Assembly (NCBI GenBank): GCA_040954595.2 | Contig: CM082586.2 | Span: forward strand, 5,890,001-5,954,000 | Source of the DNA: Balanoglossus misakiensis | Lineage: Eukaryota > Hemichordata | Direction of reading: 5' to 3' | DNA length: 64,000 bases | Part shown: in pieces, positions 1-10,800 of the stretch | Position numbering within the stretch: the stretch's first letter is position 1 | Layout: each line of letters starts with the position of its first letter | The notes under the pieces: model-generated | Databases searched by the model: none | Told to the model about the DNA's origin: nothing | The model's input: the letters and a program-made list of their open reading frames with translations, nothing else | Position numbers and translations under genes: made by a program

Positions 1-2
1 TG

Positions 3-436
3 CAGGCCATACAGCCATCCTCCGCCGATCCCGGCGCAGACATCGTTGGCGGCAGCCCCGCCACTCCGCACAGTTGGCCCTGGGCTGCCCAGCTGAAGTT
101 CCAGGGCAGTCACTTCTGTGGAGGCTCCCTCATAGATCCGCAGTGGGTTGTGACGTCAGCACACTGCATGCAGGAGAAATGGTGAGCCAAGTCTGTCCCT
201 ATCAAGTGTCTCGTAAAAAAAACATTATGCAAAAATTAACGCAACGATGACAAAAGTACACCTGGACACCCAATAGGATTGACTGATTGGTTGGTTGGTT
301 GGTTGGTTGGTTGGTGAATTGGTTGGTTAGTTGACTGGTTGGTTGTCGAGTGACTTATTGATCAATTGGTTGATTGATCGCTCACTGCCACGATAGATTG
401 ATTGATTGTTTCATTGATTGATTGATTGATTGTTTC

Positions 437-467
<31 letters not shown>

Positions 468-906
468 TCAGGGCAACACTGACCAAAGTACACCTGGGAT
501 CTCACCAAAAGGACACACTGGATACCGGCGAGGTCGTCTCCAGTGTAAGCTTGGTTATTTCTCACCAATACTACGACGACTACTTCAACACCAACGACAT
601 CGCACTTCTAAAACTCTCATCAGCTGTGACGCTCACTGACTACGTGGATGTGATCTGCCTGGCCGGTTCCGACTACGCTGTGGGAACGGATGGCATCGTT
701 GTTGGCTGGGGAGATACACAAGGTAGAAAACTTAAAAATCTTAACGATGAATTCTGAAATCCATGTGGGTCATTCATTGATGTGTTCACAGAAAATAGTG
801 AAACTACTGTTTGCATTTCGACACAAACCACAGGAAATAGAGGAATTTTGTTGTTGCTGACGATAATGCTAGGAATGACAGTGTTTTAAAAAATATCGTC
901 GTCTTC

Positions 907-967
<61 letters not shown>

Positions 968-1540
968 CCATCACCATCATCATCATCATCATCAAGATTC
1001 CTCTGTTCCTTGTGCTCAAACAGGCATACAGACAGACACACACGCGTGTAATTTTCATCCCCTTAAAATCTAGCTTTCTGTTTCAAAACAGCAACGTCCG
1101 ATGGCACCGTTTTGAATGAGGTCACACTTCCCATTATACAGACGTCTGTATGCAATGGTACAGATATGTATGACGGCTGGATCTTTCCCGGAATGTTCTG
1201 TGCTGGTTTCGCTGCCGGAGGAAAAGACGCCTGCCAGGTACAATCTATAACAATTTCAATCTTGGGCATGTAGTCAAGGAGGGGGGGGGGGGGGGAGGGT
1301 CACAAAATTGAGCTGATTTAACACACATGACAAATCCAAATATGCAAATTTTAGTTAAACTCTTTCCTCCTGCAGGGCGACAGTGGCGGCCCTTTCCAGA
1401 TTCTGAACACAAACAATGCATGGGATCTGTACGGCGTGACAAGTTGGGGCGATGGGTGTGCGCAGGCAGACCGACCCGGGGTCTACACGCACGTACCCAC
1501 TTACGTCGACTGGATCTACGACACCATGCAAAGTAATTGA
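3..1540 (+). CDS. Trypsin-like serine protease (S1 family), 5'-partial, 4 visible exons
   Basis: Secreted or extracellular S1 peptidase that should cleave after Arg or Lys. Exons read 3-181, 472-722, 1092-1237 and 1376-1540 (TGA), giving 246 visible residues; all introns are GT-AG with phases 2, 1 and 0. The mature N-terminus IVGG is at 42-53. The catalytic triad is visible: His in TSAHC (about 156-170; the family usually has TAAHC), Asp in [10 protein letters not shown] (exon 2) and Ser in GDSGGP (start of exon 4). Asp six residues before the catalytic Ser (DACQGDSGGP), SWG and RPGVY indicate a trypsin-type S1 pocket. A Cys in VICLAG should pair with a propeptide Cys, so signal peptide and propeptide start lie upstream of the window. 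TGCAG at 1-5 could itself be a splice acceptor, in which case the exon starts at 6. The residue before IVGG is Asp, not Arg or Lys. Family is certain; the specific orthologue is not recognised. Confidence 0.93.
182..471 (+). repeat. TTGG and ATTG tetranucleotide repeats in protease intron 1
   Basis: A (TTGG)n-like run (about 289-340) is followed by (ATTG)n interrupted by GTTTCATT (about 391-468). The ATTG array runs to within a few bases of the 3' splice site TTTCAG at 466-471, so the usual polypyrimidine tract is replaced by repeat. The reverse-strand ORF here is only a repetitive INQS peptide and is not a gene. Confidence 0.9.
903..994 (+). repeat. (TCA)n trinucleotide microsatellite in protease intron 2
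   Basis: About 90 bases of nearly uninterrupted TCA/ATC units, with one TCACCATCACC interruption near 964-976. It lies within intron 2 (723-1091). On the minus strand it reads as a poly-Met ORF, which is an artefact. Confidence 0.95.
1281..1297 (+). repeat. Poly-G run in protease intron 3
   Basis: A run of about 15 G interrupted only at its end, inside the short intron 1238-1375. It is likely to be length-variable and error-prone in sequencing. Confidence 0.8.
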
Positions 1541-3571
1541 TAGAACAATGATATACCAACGCATAATTGAAATATAATCATACAGTACCACGACTTAGAA
1601 CTAATATTCATCCAGCCTGTATTTGTGTTTACTATAGATACAGTTTGCCAACAATATCACAATCTACATCAATGTGCACAATGAGCTTAGGACATACCTA
1701 GCATAGCAGTTCAACCGCAGAAACATGCATATTAAAAAAATCTGCAAACCAGGCACGATTTCAAGAGTATTTTATTCACTTCATTAACTCTACAAAGGTA
1801 TCGTAAATAAGGATTGATGTAATGTCACGCATATCTTCTGCATACAGTACAACTTAAATGTGTGCATTTTAATAACAGTGCAGTTTTATACTGTAAGTTT
1901 TCGCCCTCCTAAACATGTGGCTGATCATCATTGCCATATGCATAACCTCGTTATATATTTTGTAATGCCCCTAATTGTGCACTTTGACATGATATTCAAG
2001 AAATTATTGTCAAATCAAAGATTTCTGATAAACTTAAAAACTTAATTACAGGTAATTAAATTGATTTCTTAGCCTGACGAAGCATTCACAACTGCATGGC
2101 TATTGTACTTGAGGATGCATCATTCAATGCTTTCTCTATATGGCTCTCCTCTTTAGCAGCAAGAGTCATAGAGGGCTTTGAACAAATTATCCTACATTGT
2201 ACAAAAGCAACCTGCAGAGCTGGGTTAATGAATCTTGTTAGGAAAGAAAAATTAATAATTTAAAAAAGATCACAAACATCTACAACTTCAAACAAAATTG
2301 CCATCATGATCTCACTCAAGGAAAAGTTAAAATACATGCGCGGTATAATTTTATCATTCACTGGTCAGCTTGTTGTGTGTGACCTGTCTGAAAAAAGGCT
2401 ACATTTCAATATGAAAAATGTGACTTGCTTGTATAAGTAGATATTGATATGTATGGCTCTAGTTTAAACAACAGCTGGTATACAGATTACTGGCACTGAA
2501 TACATGTGTACATAACTGGTTTGATGGATTCTTGCATAATTTTGCCAAGCACGTGATTTGACGCAAGTTTCTTTACACTGTTCTGGAGAGAACATATTTT
2601 TCTGTACACTTCATTCAGGATTTTTCTATTGAGTGGTATATAAATCACCATTGCTAATCATTTAACTACCAGATCTTGCACTTATGAGAATACATGTACC
2701 AGTGCGAGTGTTAATTATCAATGTTGACAGCAGTTTAACAATTGTAAATATTTTCTGACCAAACATACGTTTATTGTTTTGAAACTTCAAAAATATCTAT
2801 TTTCAGCACATTATTCACCCTCAAGTATTTTGTTCATTTACAATCTCAGAGTTTTGTCACACATACAGAAACCCTTTCAGCTTTTATAATCACCAAAACA
2901 AAAATTGATAGAAGGAAAGGAAAAGAAAAGAAGCTATGTATGAACTCTGAAAAAGAATATTCTAAAAAAATTCAATCAAGGCTTTATCTGGTGGTTTGGA
3001 AAAAAGATACTTTATCATACGAGTCTCCATTCAGGATGTCGCCCAGTCACATCATCATGATGTCCAAATTTCAATGCAATGTCAAAATATGTGCAAGTTA
3101 ATCACTTAAAAGTTCAATAATGGCATGGTTGATCATACTAACATACTGGCCAAAACATAAAACTTGGGTGAGTTTGTGAACCTGGTAAAGTGAAAGTATT
3201 TATCTATAATTCGGCCAGGACTTCGATTATACCATTCTCTGATATATGGAAGACAGTGAAGAAAATCTTGATGTTTGTGTCATGATATTTACATAACGTA
3301 ATAAGAACATGGGTTCTCTGGAAGCTACAATGTATCAATTGATTTTATTTCAAGGAAACACACAAGATCACCAATACTAATCAGTTACTAGGTTAAGATT
3401 TTCTGCAAATATTTTGACATTGTGTCGCCACTGGTCAGCACTCGCAAAATGTGCCTGTACTGACTCTTACCGACTCTACATGATAAGCTGATAGTTATAG
3501 CTTGCTTGAATACACAGAAGCTGCCATGGTAACACTGCGATGGGTGACGACTGTGAGATGACTTGAATTTC
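1541..3571. other. Convergent intergenic region and 3' UTRs, AT-rich
   Basis: The protease and FBXO9 converge here. I see no coding exon. The left part must include the protease 3' UTR, although no clear AATAAA lies close to its stop. The right part includes the FBXO9 3' UTR. The rest is unremarkable AT-rich sequence. Confidence 0.6.
3344..3349 (-). terminator. Candidate polyadenylation signal for FBXO9
   Basis: TTTATT on the plus strand reads AATAAA on the minus strand, about 225 bases downstream of the FBXO9 stop codon (3572-3574). It is the first perfect AATAAA seen after the stop. Not proven without transcript ends. Confidence 0.45.
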
Positions 3572-6500
3572 TCACAGTGGACTGGTGGCTGTAGCTGTAT
3601 AGGACTTCACGCGCGAGAAGAAAAACGGTGGATACTTGTTTTTGTCGAGTTCGAATTCGGCCGTGTTTGTCTGGTTGGTAGATCTGGAATGCAAATGAAA
3701 AGGATGCATTTAAGTTTAACACTTGCTTTAGCTAGAATACCTCAGAATAGAAAACGTTGTCAAAACTGTATGAACTGTGAATTTCACTAGATTGATCTAA
3801 TCTTACTTGTGACAGGTATGACAGGAGTAGTGATCCCACATCAGTTTCGCCTGGGCTTTTCCTCCGACGCTGTGAACAACGAACTCCTGCAAACGGACAC
3901 GGAAACAGATTCTTGTAAGTTTATTGCACGAGCCTACAAACAACAGTAACCCTTTACATTTATCCCACGGTTACTTGCCTGATACAGAAAAGTCTAATTT
4001 CTGTCTGAAGAATCTATACTCACAACATGAAATGACTGTTCAGTTTCAAGTTGTGCGTTGTTTCTCTGCCTCCGATAACGTCTGAGCGCTCGGTCGTAAA
4101 TCTTGATATCCATCTTCTGCAAGACGGCAAAGACCTTGTCTCCAACAATCCTGTAATGTCCCGTCATAATTCCCGGCATCTTCGAATATTTAGTTCTCAG
4201 CTTGGGGATGACAATGTATGGACCCTCTGGTGTGGTCAGCATCTGAATGTTTCCTGCAGACGACGAAAAGTGCTTTTTTATTTTATTATATTTCAAAAAA
4301 AATATTTCTGTGCTTTTCATATTTTTCTTCATCATACAGTCTAACCTGTTTAGTGGACACCTATCTATAGTGGAAACTTGCTTATATTGGCCACTTTGTT
4401 ACAGTCCCTGTGTAAGTAACATGCACATTGATTGGCCTGTCTGACCAGTTTAGGAAAAGTCCCTCGACTAGCCACTACAGACAGGGTTTACTACATTTTA
4501 ATACTTTTTGTATGATTGGCCGAAAAGACAGAAAAATACAGTAAAAGAAAATATACCGTCTGGAAACACGCGGATATATCTGTAGTATTCCACAGTATGC
4601 CAGGGTCTGTAGAACGAATCCAGAGATTGTTCGCCGTTGCGGACGTAGGTGGCTTTACTGATGTACACACCGTTGGATTTCAGGCGCGGTCTATCAATGA
4701 ACATACATCGCCAGGTCTTGTATTCTTTCAGCAGGTTGCAGTTGATTCCCCAAACGCTGAAATATTGCAGAGAGAGGTTATATGAAAGATTTGGAACTGG
4801 CACAAAACTAATGTAGTATGGTTCCTGAAGGTACAGAGCGATTTTAAAGGCACAATTTTCAATCCCTGGTTCTCGCATTAACTCTTGTTGACATTGACTG
4901 TTTGTGTGGTGCAAATCTTTTGTTTTCTATTTAAATCTTTATCAAGTTAATACGTTTGCTTTTAGCACCTCGAGGTCCAACCCATAGAAAACAATGGATT
5001 TGGACTATATACCTTTGCATGTATTGTTGATAAATTTTCTAGAGTCCCCAGTGAGTTTGCTGTGTCAGTAGTCACATCATATGAACTTAAGAGGGCACAC
5101 CGAGCACAAACATTTCACATTACCTGTTACAAGCCACTCTCCAGATCTCAGGATCTCTGGCACAGGCGTAGAAGCCACGACACACCAAAGACAGCTGTTC
5201 AAGAGATCTCAAATCGAGCTCCGTGGACACGACCCACCTAAAAATATACATCAATACTTCGACTGGTAGAGAAGAGATGTGGGTGGCCTAGGGAGAGAAG
5301 ACACCAGGGAAATGTATTTATAAAATATGGTACAATGTAGGAAGGTTTTTCCGAAATGTAAAGCGGTAGAGTAGATAGACATGAAATGTGAAATTCACAC
5401 ACTAAGGTGCATTTTGTCTGAACTTGCTTGTCATATATGGTGAAGTATATGGCTACCCGTGCGAATAAACAGCATGTCTACTTACTGTCTGGGGAAACCT
5501 GGGTTCACAGAGACATTTAGAATGTACTGTCAGGGACTGCAACTGCTGTGTGACATCTTCTAGCTCAGCGTCGTCTTGGAAACTGATACAGAAATGATAA
5601 AGATATTCATACAAAGTTAGCTTATCAGATGCATGTAAAGATGAAGAGTTCTCTGTTGAAATATGAACAAGAATTTTATGACATGTTTTACATGTTATAA
5701 TTATCTTACCTGTCAGAGGTTTCAATCTCTTCATCTTCATCCTCTGCTGTCCCCAAAAAGAAGAAGAAATTATCAACATCATTATTCAAATGGTCTTTCT
5801 GTCCCAATGTGGGGTACTTCATTTCATTTTGACACGAGTCTGGGAAAGTACCTGTAAAACACTTTATTTTCGCGAGTTGAAATTTTCGCGACACACAAAA
5901 GTGAATTCATTTACACTGACCCACCTGCAGGCACCCCAGAACTTCCGCCAACATAATCAGTTATTTTGAATTCAACATCTGGCACCAACTGCACAGCTTG
6001 CCTGTAGTACCTTATAGCTGGAGCAAATGAAACGATAGAGTTATTTCTACGGTCTCCTAGTGTATTATTTACTGATTGATAATTTTAGATTTCACACATT
6101 GCAAAAAAAAAAATAGATCATAAAATCATGGGTCCAATCGCTGTGTATTTCCTAATTTTCCAAAGCATATATCAATTCATTATGACAAACTTATATGTAC
6201 ATCTATGGTTTTATAACATGGATTTTGTCATTGTTAACTGACTGACTTTCGAAAAAGATCCTATTAAGATGCCCACCTTCATACAGGTCACCGTTTCTTT
6301 CAGCGTTGACACCTTGCAGAAAAATGTGCTTGGCCTGAAGACGAGAATAGACGCTTCGTGAAATATGTGTATCTTGATAAAAGTGTAACTAAAATGATGC
6401 TTTTAATGAGCAAGTTTCTGGAGTTTATTATTTTGATATAATGTATATCTGATAACATGCAAAATGTGTCAAGTTCAAAAACACAGTTGTCTCACCTTCT

Positions 6501-6735
6501 CTTCAATGTTTTCTTGTCCTTCACTTCGATGGTTTCGGTTCACCGCACCGCTAGATTTTCCAGACTTGTTGGCCCCTCCGGACAGCTCAGCTTGCCACTT
6601 CTGACGAAAGCTGGACAGCTCCTCCTCAATCGAGGGGTTGTTGGCATTCTCCTGGTCCTCTTCCTCCTCTTGTTCTAACCCGTCTTCACGAAGTGGAACT
6701 ATCCACTCATTTGATGATGCCTGTAGCATGGCCAT
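3572..6735 (-). CDS. FBXO9: F-box only protein 9 (SCF ubiquitin ligase adaptor), 10 coding exons
   Basis: Substrate-recognition subunit of an SKP1-CUL1-F-box ubiquitin ligase; in mammals FBXO9 is linked to TELO2/TTI1 turnover and mTOR signalling. Exons on the minus strand: 6735-6496, 6334-6277, 6017-5925, 5851-5710, 5582-5486, 5287-5124, 4756-4557, 4253-4024, 3886-3807, 3683-3572 (TGA). All join in frame at GT-AG sites: 472 codons, 471 residues (human about 447). Residues 1-80 are acidic, with FRQKWQAEL matching the family's FRAQWMFEL. A TPR-like helix pair follows (about 81-117, [17 protein letters not shown]). The F-box is at about 211-264 ([31 protein letters not shown]). The conserved C-terminal domain includes [47 protein letters not shown] and ends [11 protein letters not shown]. 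Exon 4 (residues 131-177) is acidic and longer than in vertebrates. The ATG at 6735 is in frame, but an alternative first exon at 7511-7528 is possible. Orthology is very secure. Confidence 0.96.
4343..4496. repeat. Interspersed repeat (family C), copy in FBXO9 intron
   Basis: Starts AACCTGTTTAGTGGACA and ends GCCACTACAGACAGGGTTT, so its ends are roughly inverted. The block CAGTTTAGGAAAAGTCCCT at about 4447-4465 reappears almost unchanged at 13459-13476 in an EXOC3 intron, followed in both by a CACTAYAGAC motif. Probably a small non-autonomous element. The class is not established. Confidence 0.55.
4967..5012. repeat. Fragment of the CCCTTTCACC hairpin MITE in FBXO9 intron
   Basis: Contains GAGGTCCAACCCATAGAAAA followed by CAATGGATTTGGACT, the core of the element that is complete at 15762-15853. 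Terminal repeats are not visible here, so the copy is truncated. Confidence 0.6.
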
Positions 6736-7812
6736 TTTAAATATACATGTATGTTATGTAGAGGTGGTGTCCAGGAGTGGTGTATGGAAAACCATGGAAT
6801 AGGTTGTATTCAAGTGTGTGAATGGCCATTTCTTGTGTGTGGTGGTGAATCAGTTCTAATTGGGCCAATGACCAATGATGCATAACAATAAACAGATTGT
6901 TATGTTAATTGCACATTGTCTTGGGATAGCCAATTGGCCACTGTAGTTAATTGTTGTAGGGAGAACACTAGCTGTGGTATAGTAGTCATTAGAAAGGCGA
7001 TCGATTGCCTGTACAGTAACACTCTTTTACATTCTTCTATTTTAATACGTATATGTTATTGTATGTACGTGCCAAAGTACCCGCAGACTTCTGTCACGTG
7101 TATGCCCTTTGACCCATAATATGTGATTAAAATGGCCCTCACCTCAATTGCAATGTACATCAGTGCGGAAAGGTTCAAACAAGAAAAGCAATCAAATGAA
7201 CGTGGCTTTACGGGAATATCATGGGACTGCAAAACACACACAGCTTTAATATCAAGTATGACCTACTTTCAAAGGGAAATCGACGCACACAACAATTATT
7301 CATTTCAAACACCTGGTACACGACTTGTTTACAATGTATGTGCAGAGTTCATATTCAGATCGCTGCGATGGAAAGCTTGCAACACACATAAAACGTATAC
7401 TATGATTTGCTTTAGTTACCATTATTTCAGTTTATCTGCCTCTTCGGCCAAATTTAAGCCTAGGAATCACGATCGGAATAGCGAACGACGCGGTCGCTAT
7501 GTCGCACCACCTTCTGCTCCATCGCCATCTTGGGTTAGAGCCAGAAAACAACAATAGTGAAATATTAGTAGTCCAAAATGCGTCATAAAAATTAAAACAA
7601 TTTCAACGACTTTGTATAGTCCAAAAGGTAAAATTAATCTCAATTTGTTTATTTAACGCTACACTTAGTATCTTTTGAAACAAATGGTATGATTACTTCG
7701 CAAAGTTGAACACACAGTCTACAATATTAAGAATCACAAAATGGCGGAAGAGTAGTGGGATGGGCCAGGGTTCTTATCAACATTTTCGTATTTTCGGACA
7801 CACGACGACAGA
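6736..7812. promoter_or_regulatory. Divergent FBXO9/EXOC3 intergenic region, probable bidirectional promoter
   Basis: The two start codons face away from each other across about 1.08 kb. On the plus side AAAATGGCGGAAG (from 7738) combines a YY1-like core with an ETS site CGGAAG, about 70 bases before the EXOC3 ATG. On the minus side CCAAGATGGCGATGG (7519-7533) has another YY1-like core. Such motifs near start sites are typical of TATA-less housekeeping promoters in animals. No convincing TATA box was seen. The open reading frame at 7123-7557 (+) has no recognisable homology and is probably chance. Confidence 0.6.
7511..7528 (-). other. FBXO9: Possible alternative first coding exon of FBXO9
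   Basis: On the minus strand ATGGCGATGGAGCAGAAG is followed directly by GTGGTG, a usable donor, in phase 0. The sequence CTACAG at 6721-6726, just inside the FBXO9 reading frame, is a possible acceptor, also phase 0. Splicing would give an N-terminus MAMEQK joined to ASSNEWIVP instead of MAMLQ. The ATG sits in a YY1-like context next to the presumed start site. The acceptor's pyrimidine tract is weak, so both models remain open. Confidence 0.35.
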
Positions 7813-10800
7813 ATGAGCGCGGTGGACGACTTTTACAAGGCGGAGGCTGACGCCAAAGCTGCTGCAGCGAAGCTTGTGGCAAATATGCTTCAGGTTGGTT
7901 TGTTTGTTGTCATTTTCAGGACTGACAGTACAGGCCTCTCCTTCCGGGTATACCTCCATGACCCAAGGCCTCTATGAGGGATCACGATCATGATCTCTGC
8001 CTCTAGGACAGTCCCGGCTGACACTTTCCGAGCAGACCTCCATGGTCATCGGCCTCTAGATATGATGATCGTGTTTTATTACTGTCGTTGCCAGTAGACA
8101 GACTCCGTCCGAACACACGTACCCCCCATGGTCCGAGGCCTGTGTCAGAGATCATGATCTCTGTCTCCGGGTTGTCGGAGCATACCTCCGTTGTCGAAAG
8201 CCTCTAGAGATGACGATCATGTTCTTTGCTCTCTGGGCTAGTCGATAGACTCCGTCCGAACTCACCCCAACGGCTGTCCCTGTGTTTACACCAACAGAAA
8301 CCTGGACAGTTAGAGAAAGTTGACCAGTACAGGAGGAGAATTGCCAGAAAGAAGGTAAAACAGAATAGTGATACCAGTTATCTTGCAAATATGCTGCAAA
8401 TGACAGAATGTCATGGACGAAAAACGTATGGTATCCATGATGGAGTTTATATGAATCATACTGTTACTGTTGACAATTGCAAAATAATGTATTCAAGTCT
8501 AGGTCATAACATGAACGTGACGCATCTGACTACACATGTGATCAGTATTAATTTGACAACTGGTATGTTACTCTGTTTTCTATACAGGCCTCTGTGGAAG
8601 CCAGATTGAAGACGGCTGTCCAATCACAGTTGGATGGAGTCAGAACAGGACTCGGTCAGTTGCAGAGTGCTCTGGAGGATATCAAAGAAATCCGACAAAA
8701 GTAAGTCTTCTGAACCCTTGAAATAAAAGTCTTGGTTACATTACTAAACACTGCTCTGTCCCAGCTCAGCTTACCCTGGAACCTGAACAGACACAATTTT
8801 ATATTTCCATCATACAATTCTTTCTCTGTTGTGTTCGTTCAGTTTGGACGAGGCGGACAAAATGTACAAATCATGTGAAGAGGTTCATTCCAAGTTGACA
8901 GACGTCAAGAGTCAAGGTGCAGAACACAGTCAGGTAAACAAAACTGAAATAGCCTTCCCAACCAAGAAATCAGAACATCTATGTAGAATCTTGCAAATTG
9001 CCACACAAAGCGGAAGGTGGATGTGCCTGCAATTTGAAGAGGTGTCAGTTATTTGGATTTGGACTGAACTATGGTACAGGTAGTGAAAGGGTTAATCTAA
9101 CATATATCATTCGATTAATTCGCAGCTGGCAGCCGCAGTGGAAAACCTCAAACACATATTTACCGTTCCCGAAAGTGTGGCAAAAACAGAGAGTCTGATT
9201 GAAGAAGGGAAATTGTTACAAGCACATAAAAGGTACATCTCAGCCTTCAGTACAAATGTAAATCGTGGGAAGTATACCATTACATGGTAACAGCTGACTG
9301 CAATTTGATGATGTAATTTTTTGTGACATCAAAAACCTGCCACTTTTGACCACAGCCAAATGCAGTGAGTGTACCATTGTATAAATTAACAGTTTGAATT
9401 CCTATAACTGTCTCCATATTTTATTTTCAGCCTGATGGACTTAGAAACTTCCAGAGATGATATGCTCTGTGAACTTCATAAGACGCAATCAGAGAGATCA
9501 TCAAGTGAACATGTAAGTTCCAAGATATTCCTTAACTAGAAATTCCAAAAAAGTGATTTTATGATGAGTGCGATGTGCAGTCTTGTTTACATGTTTTATA
9601 TTGTGGGCTCACATGTCAATTATGATCACTTTCAGCTGTTGAAGACATATTTTGCAGATGTAGAGAAGTTGTCGGTAAGTATCTTTCGCCAAAACTTTAG
9701 AATAACAGCCTTTCAAATTAAGCCTATTAAGAGAAAAATTGTCCATGTCATCAGCAACATATTTATATGCAGTGTATGACACAGTATGTGGCAGATTTGG
9801 TATATACAAATGTGAAACTAAAACATACATGCTGGATGACAGTTAACGTCAAGACAATAAAACTTGTCATTTTCTTGAACTAATTTCTCTAAGTGATGTT
9901 TTGAAGCGCCGTTTTGAATTCTACCCTTACCTGGGCTTCTGAGTCGTAGTGAATTACGTACATTAGACTGAAAATAAGCGTGTCACTTGAGGGTGCTGTA
10001 TCTGATATCATCTAAATGTGTTCTCTTGCAGGACATGCTGGCAAAGCAGTTGTGGCTTGTACTAAAGCGAACATTAGCTTACGTTCGGAAGGATCCGACA
10101 CCACTTGTGACAGCTTTGAGAATCATTGAAAGGGAAGAGAGGTGAGTCATCGGAACAATTTTCAATTAGTGAGAGACTTGTCCATACCTCTTGTCGAAAT
10201 GATATTGTTTTATGACTAAACCTGCAATGTTGTCTGGTGTAGAACAAGAAATTGTGTTTGGTTCACAGAACAAAAGGACTGAAAATAAAGCCAACAGTTA
10301 TAGCTAATGTAACATAAAAAAAAAGTATGTGACAATCACGAAGTCTGATGGGGCAGTGTGTATTCATATGTACCATATACTATGTCCTATATACTGCCCT
10401 CTAGAGTGTGACTGTAATTTTGAAATCAGACGATCCATGAGCCAAAGCAGCAGCTCAGTGTAATTTGATTGACCCCAAAATATCTTCCAATTTCCTCTGA
10501 TATTTGAATTCTGACGGATGACTGAAATAACCTTTTATTGCATAATAGCAACTCTCCCTTGTGACGGAAATATCTTAAGACAGAATTGACAAGTATAGAC
10601 TTTACTCTTTTACATTTTAAAATAGTGAACAAATTGTTATTCCTGCAATTATTTTACAAATCAAACAAACAAATAAATGAAAATACAATATCACAGTGGA
10701 AGACATCTAAGGCCATATATTTCGAAGGGATACTTATAGTATGCACTGTGTCTGCTGTTTTAAGCATTTTTTTTTTCAGTATATATATTTGCGTGGAGGG

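Noticed and set aside
362-568. 68-residue ORF with INQS repeats on the minus strand
   Set aside because: Translation of the ATTG microsatellite plus antisense of protease exon 2.
804-1058. 84-residue ORF rich in Met on the minus strand
   Set aside because: It is the translation of the (TCA)n microsatellite in protease intron 2.
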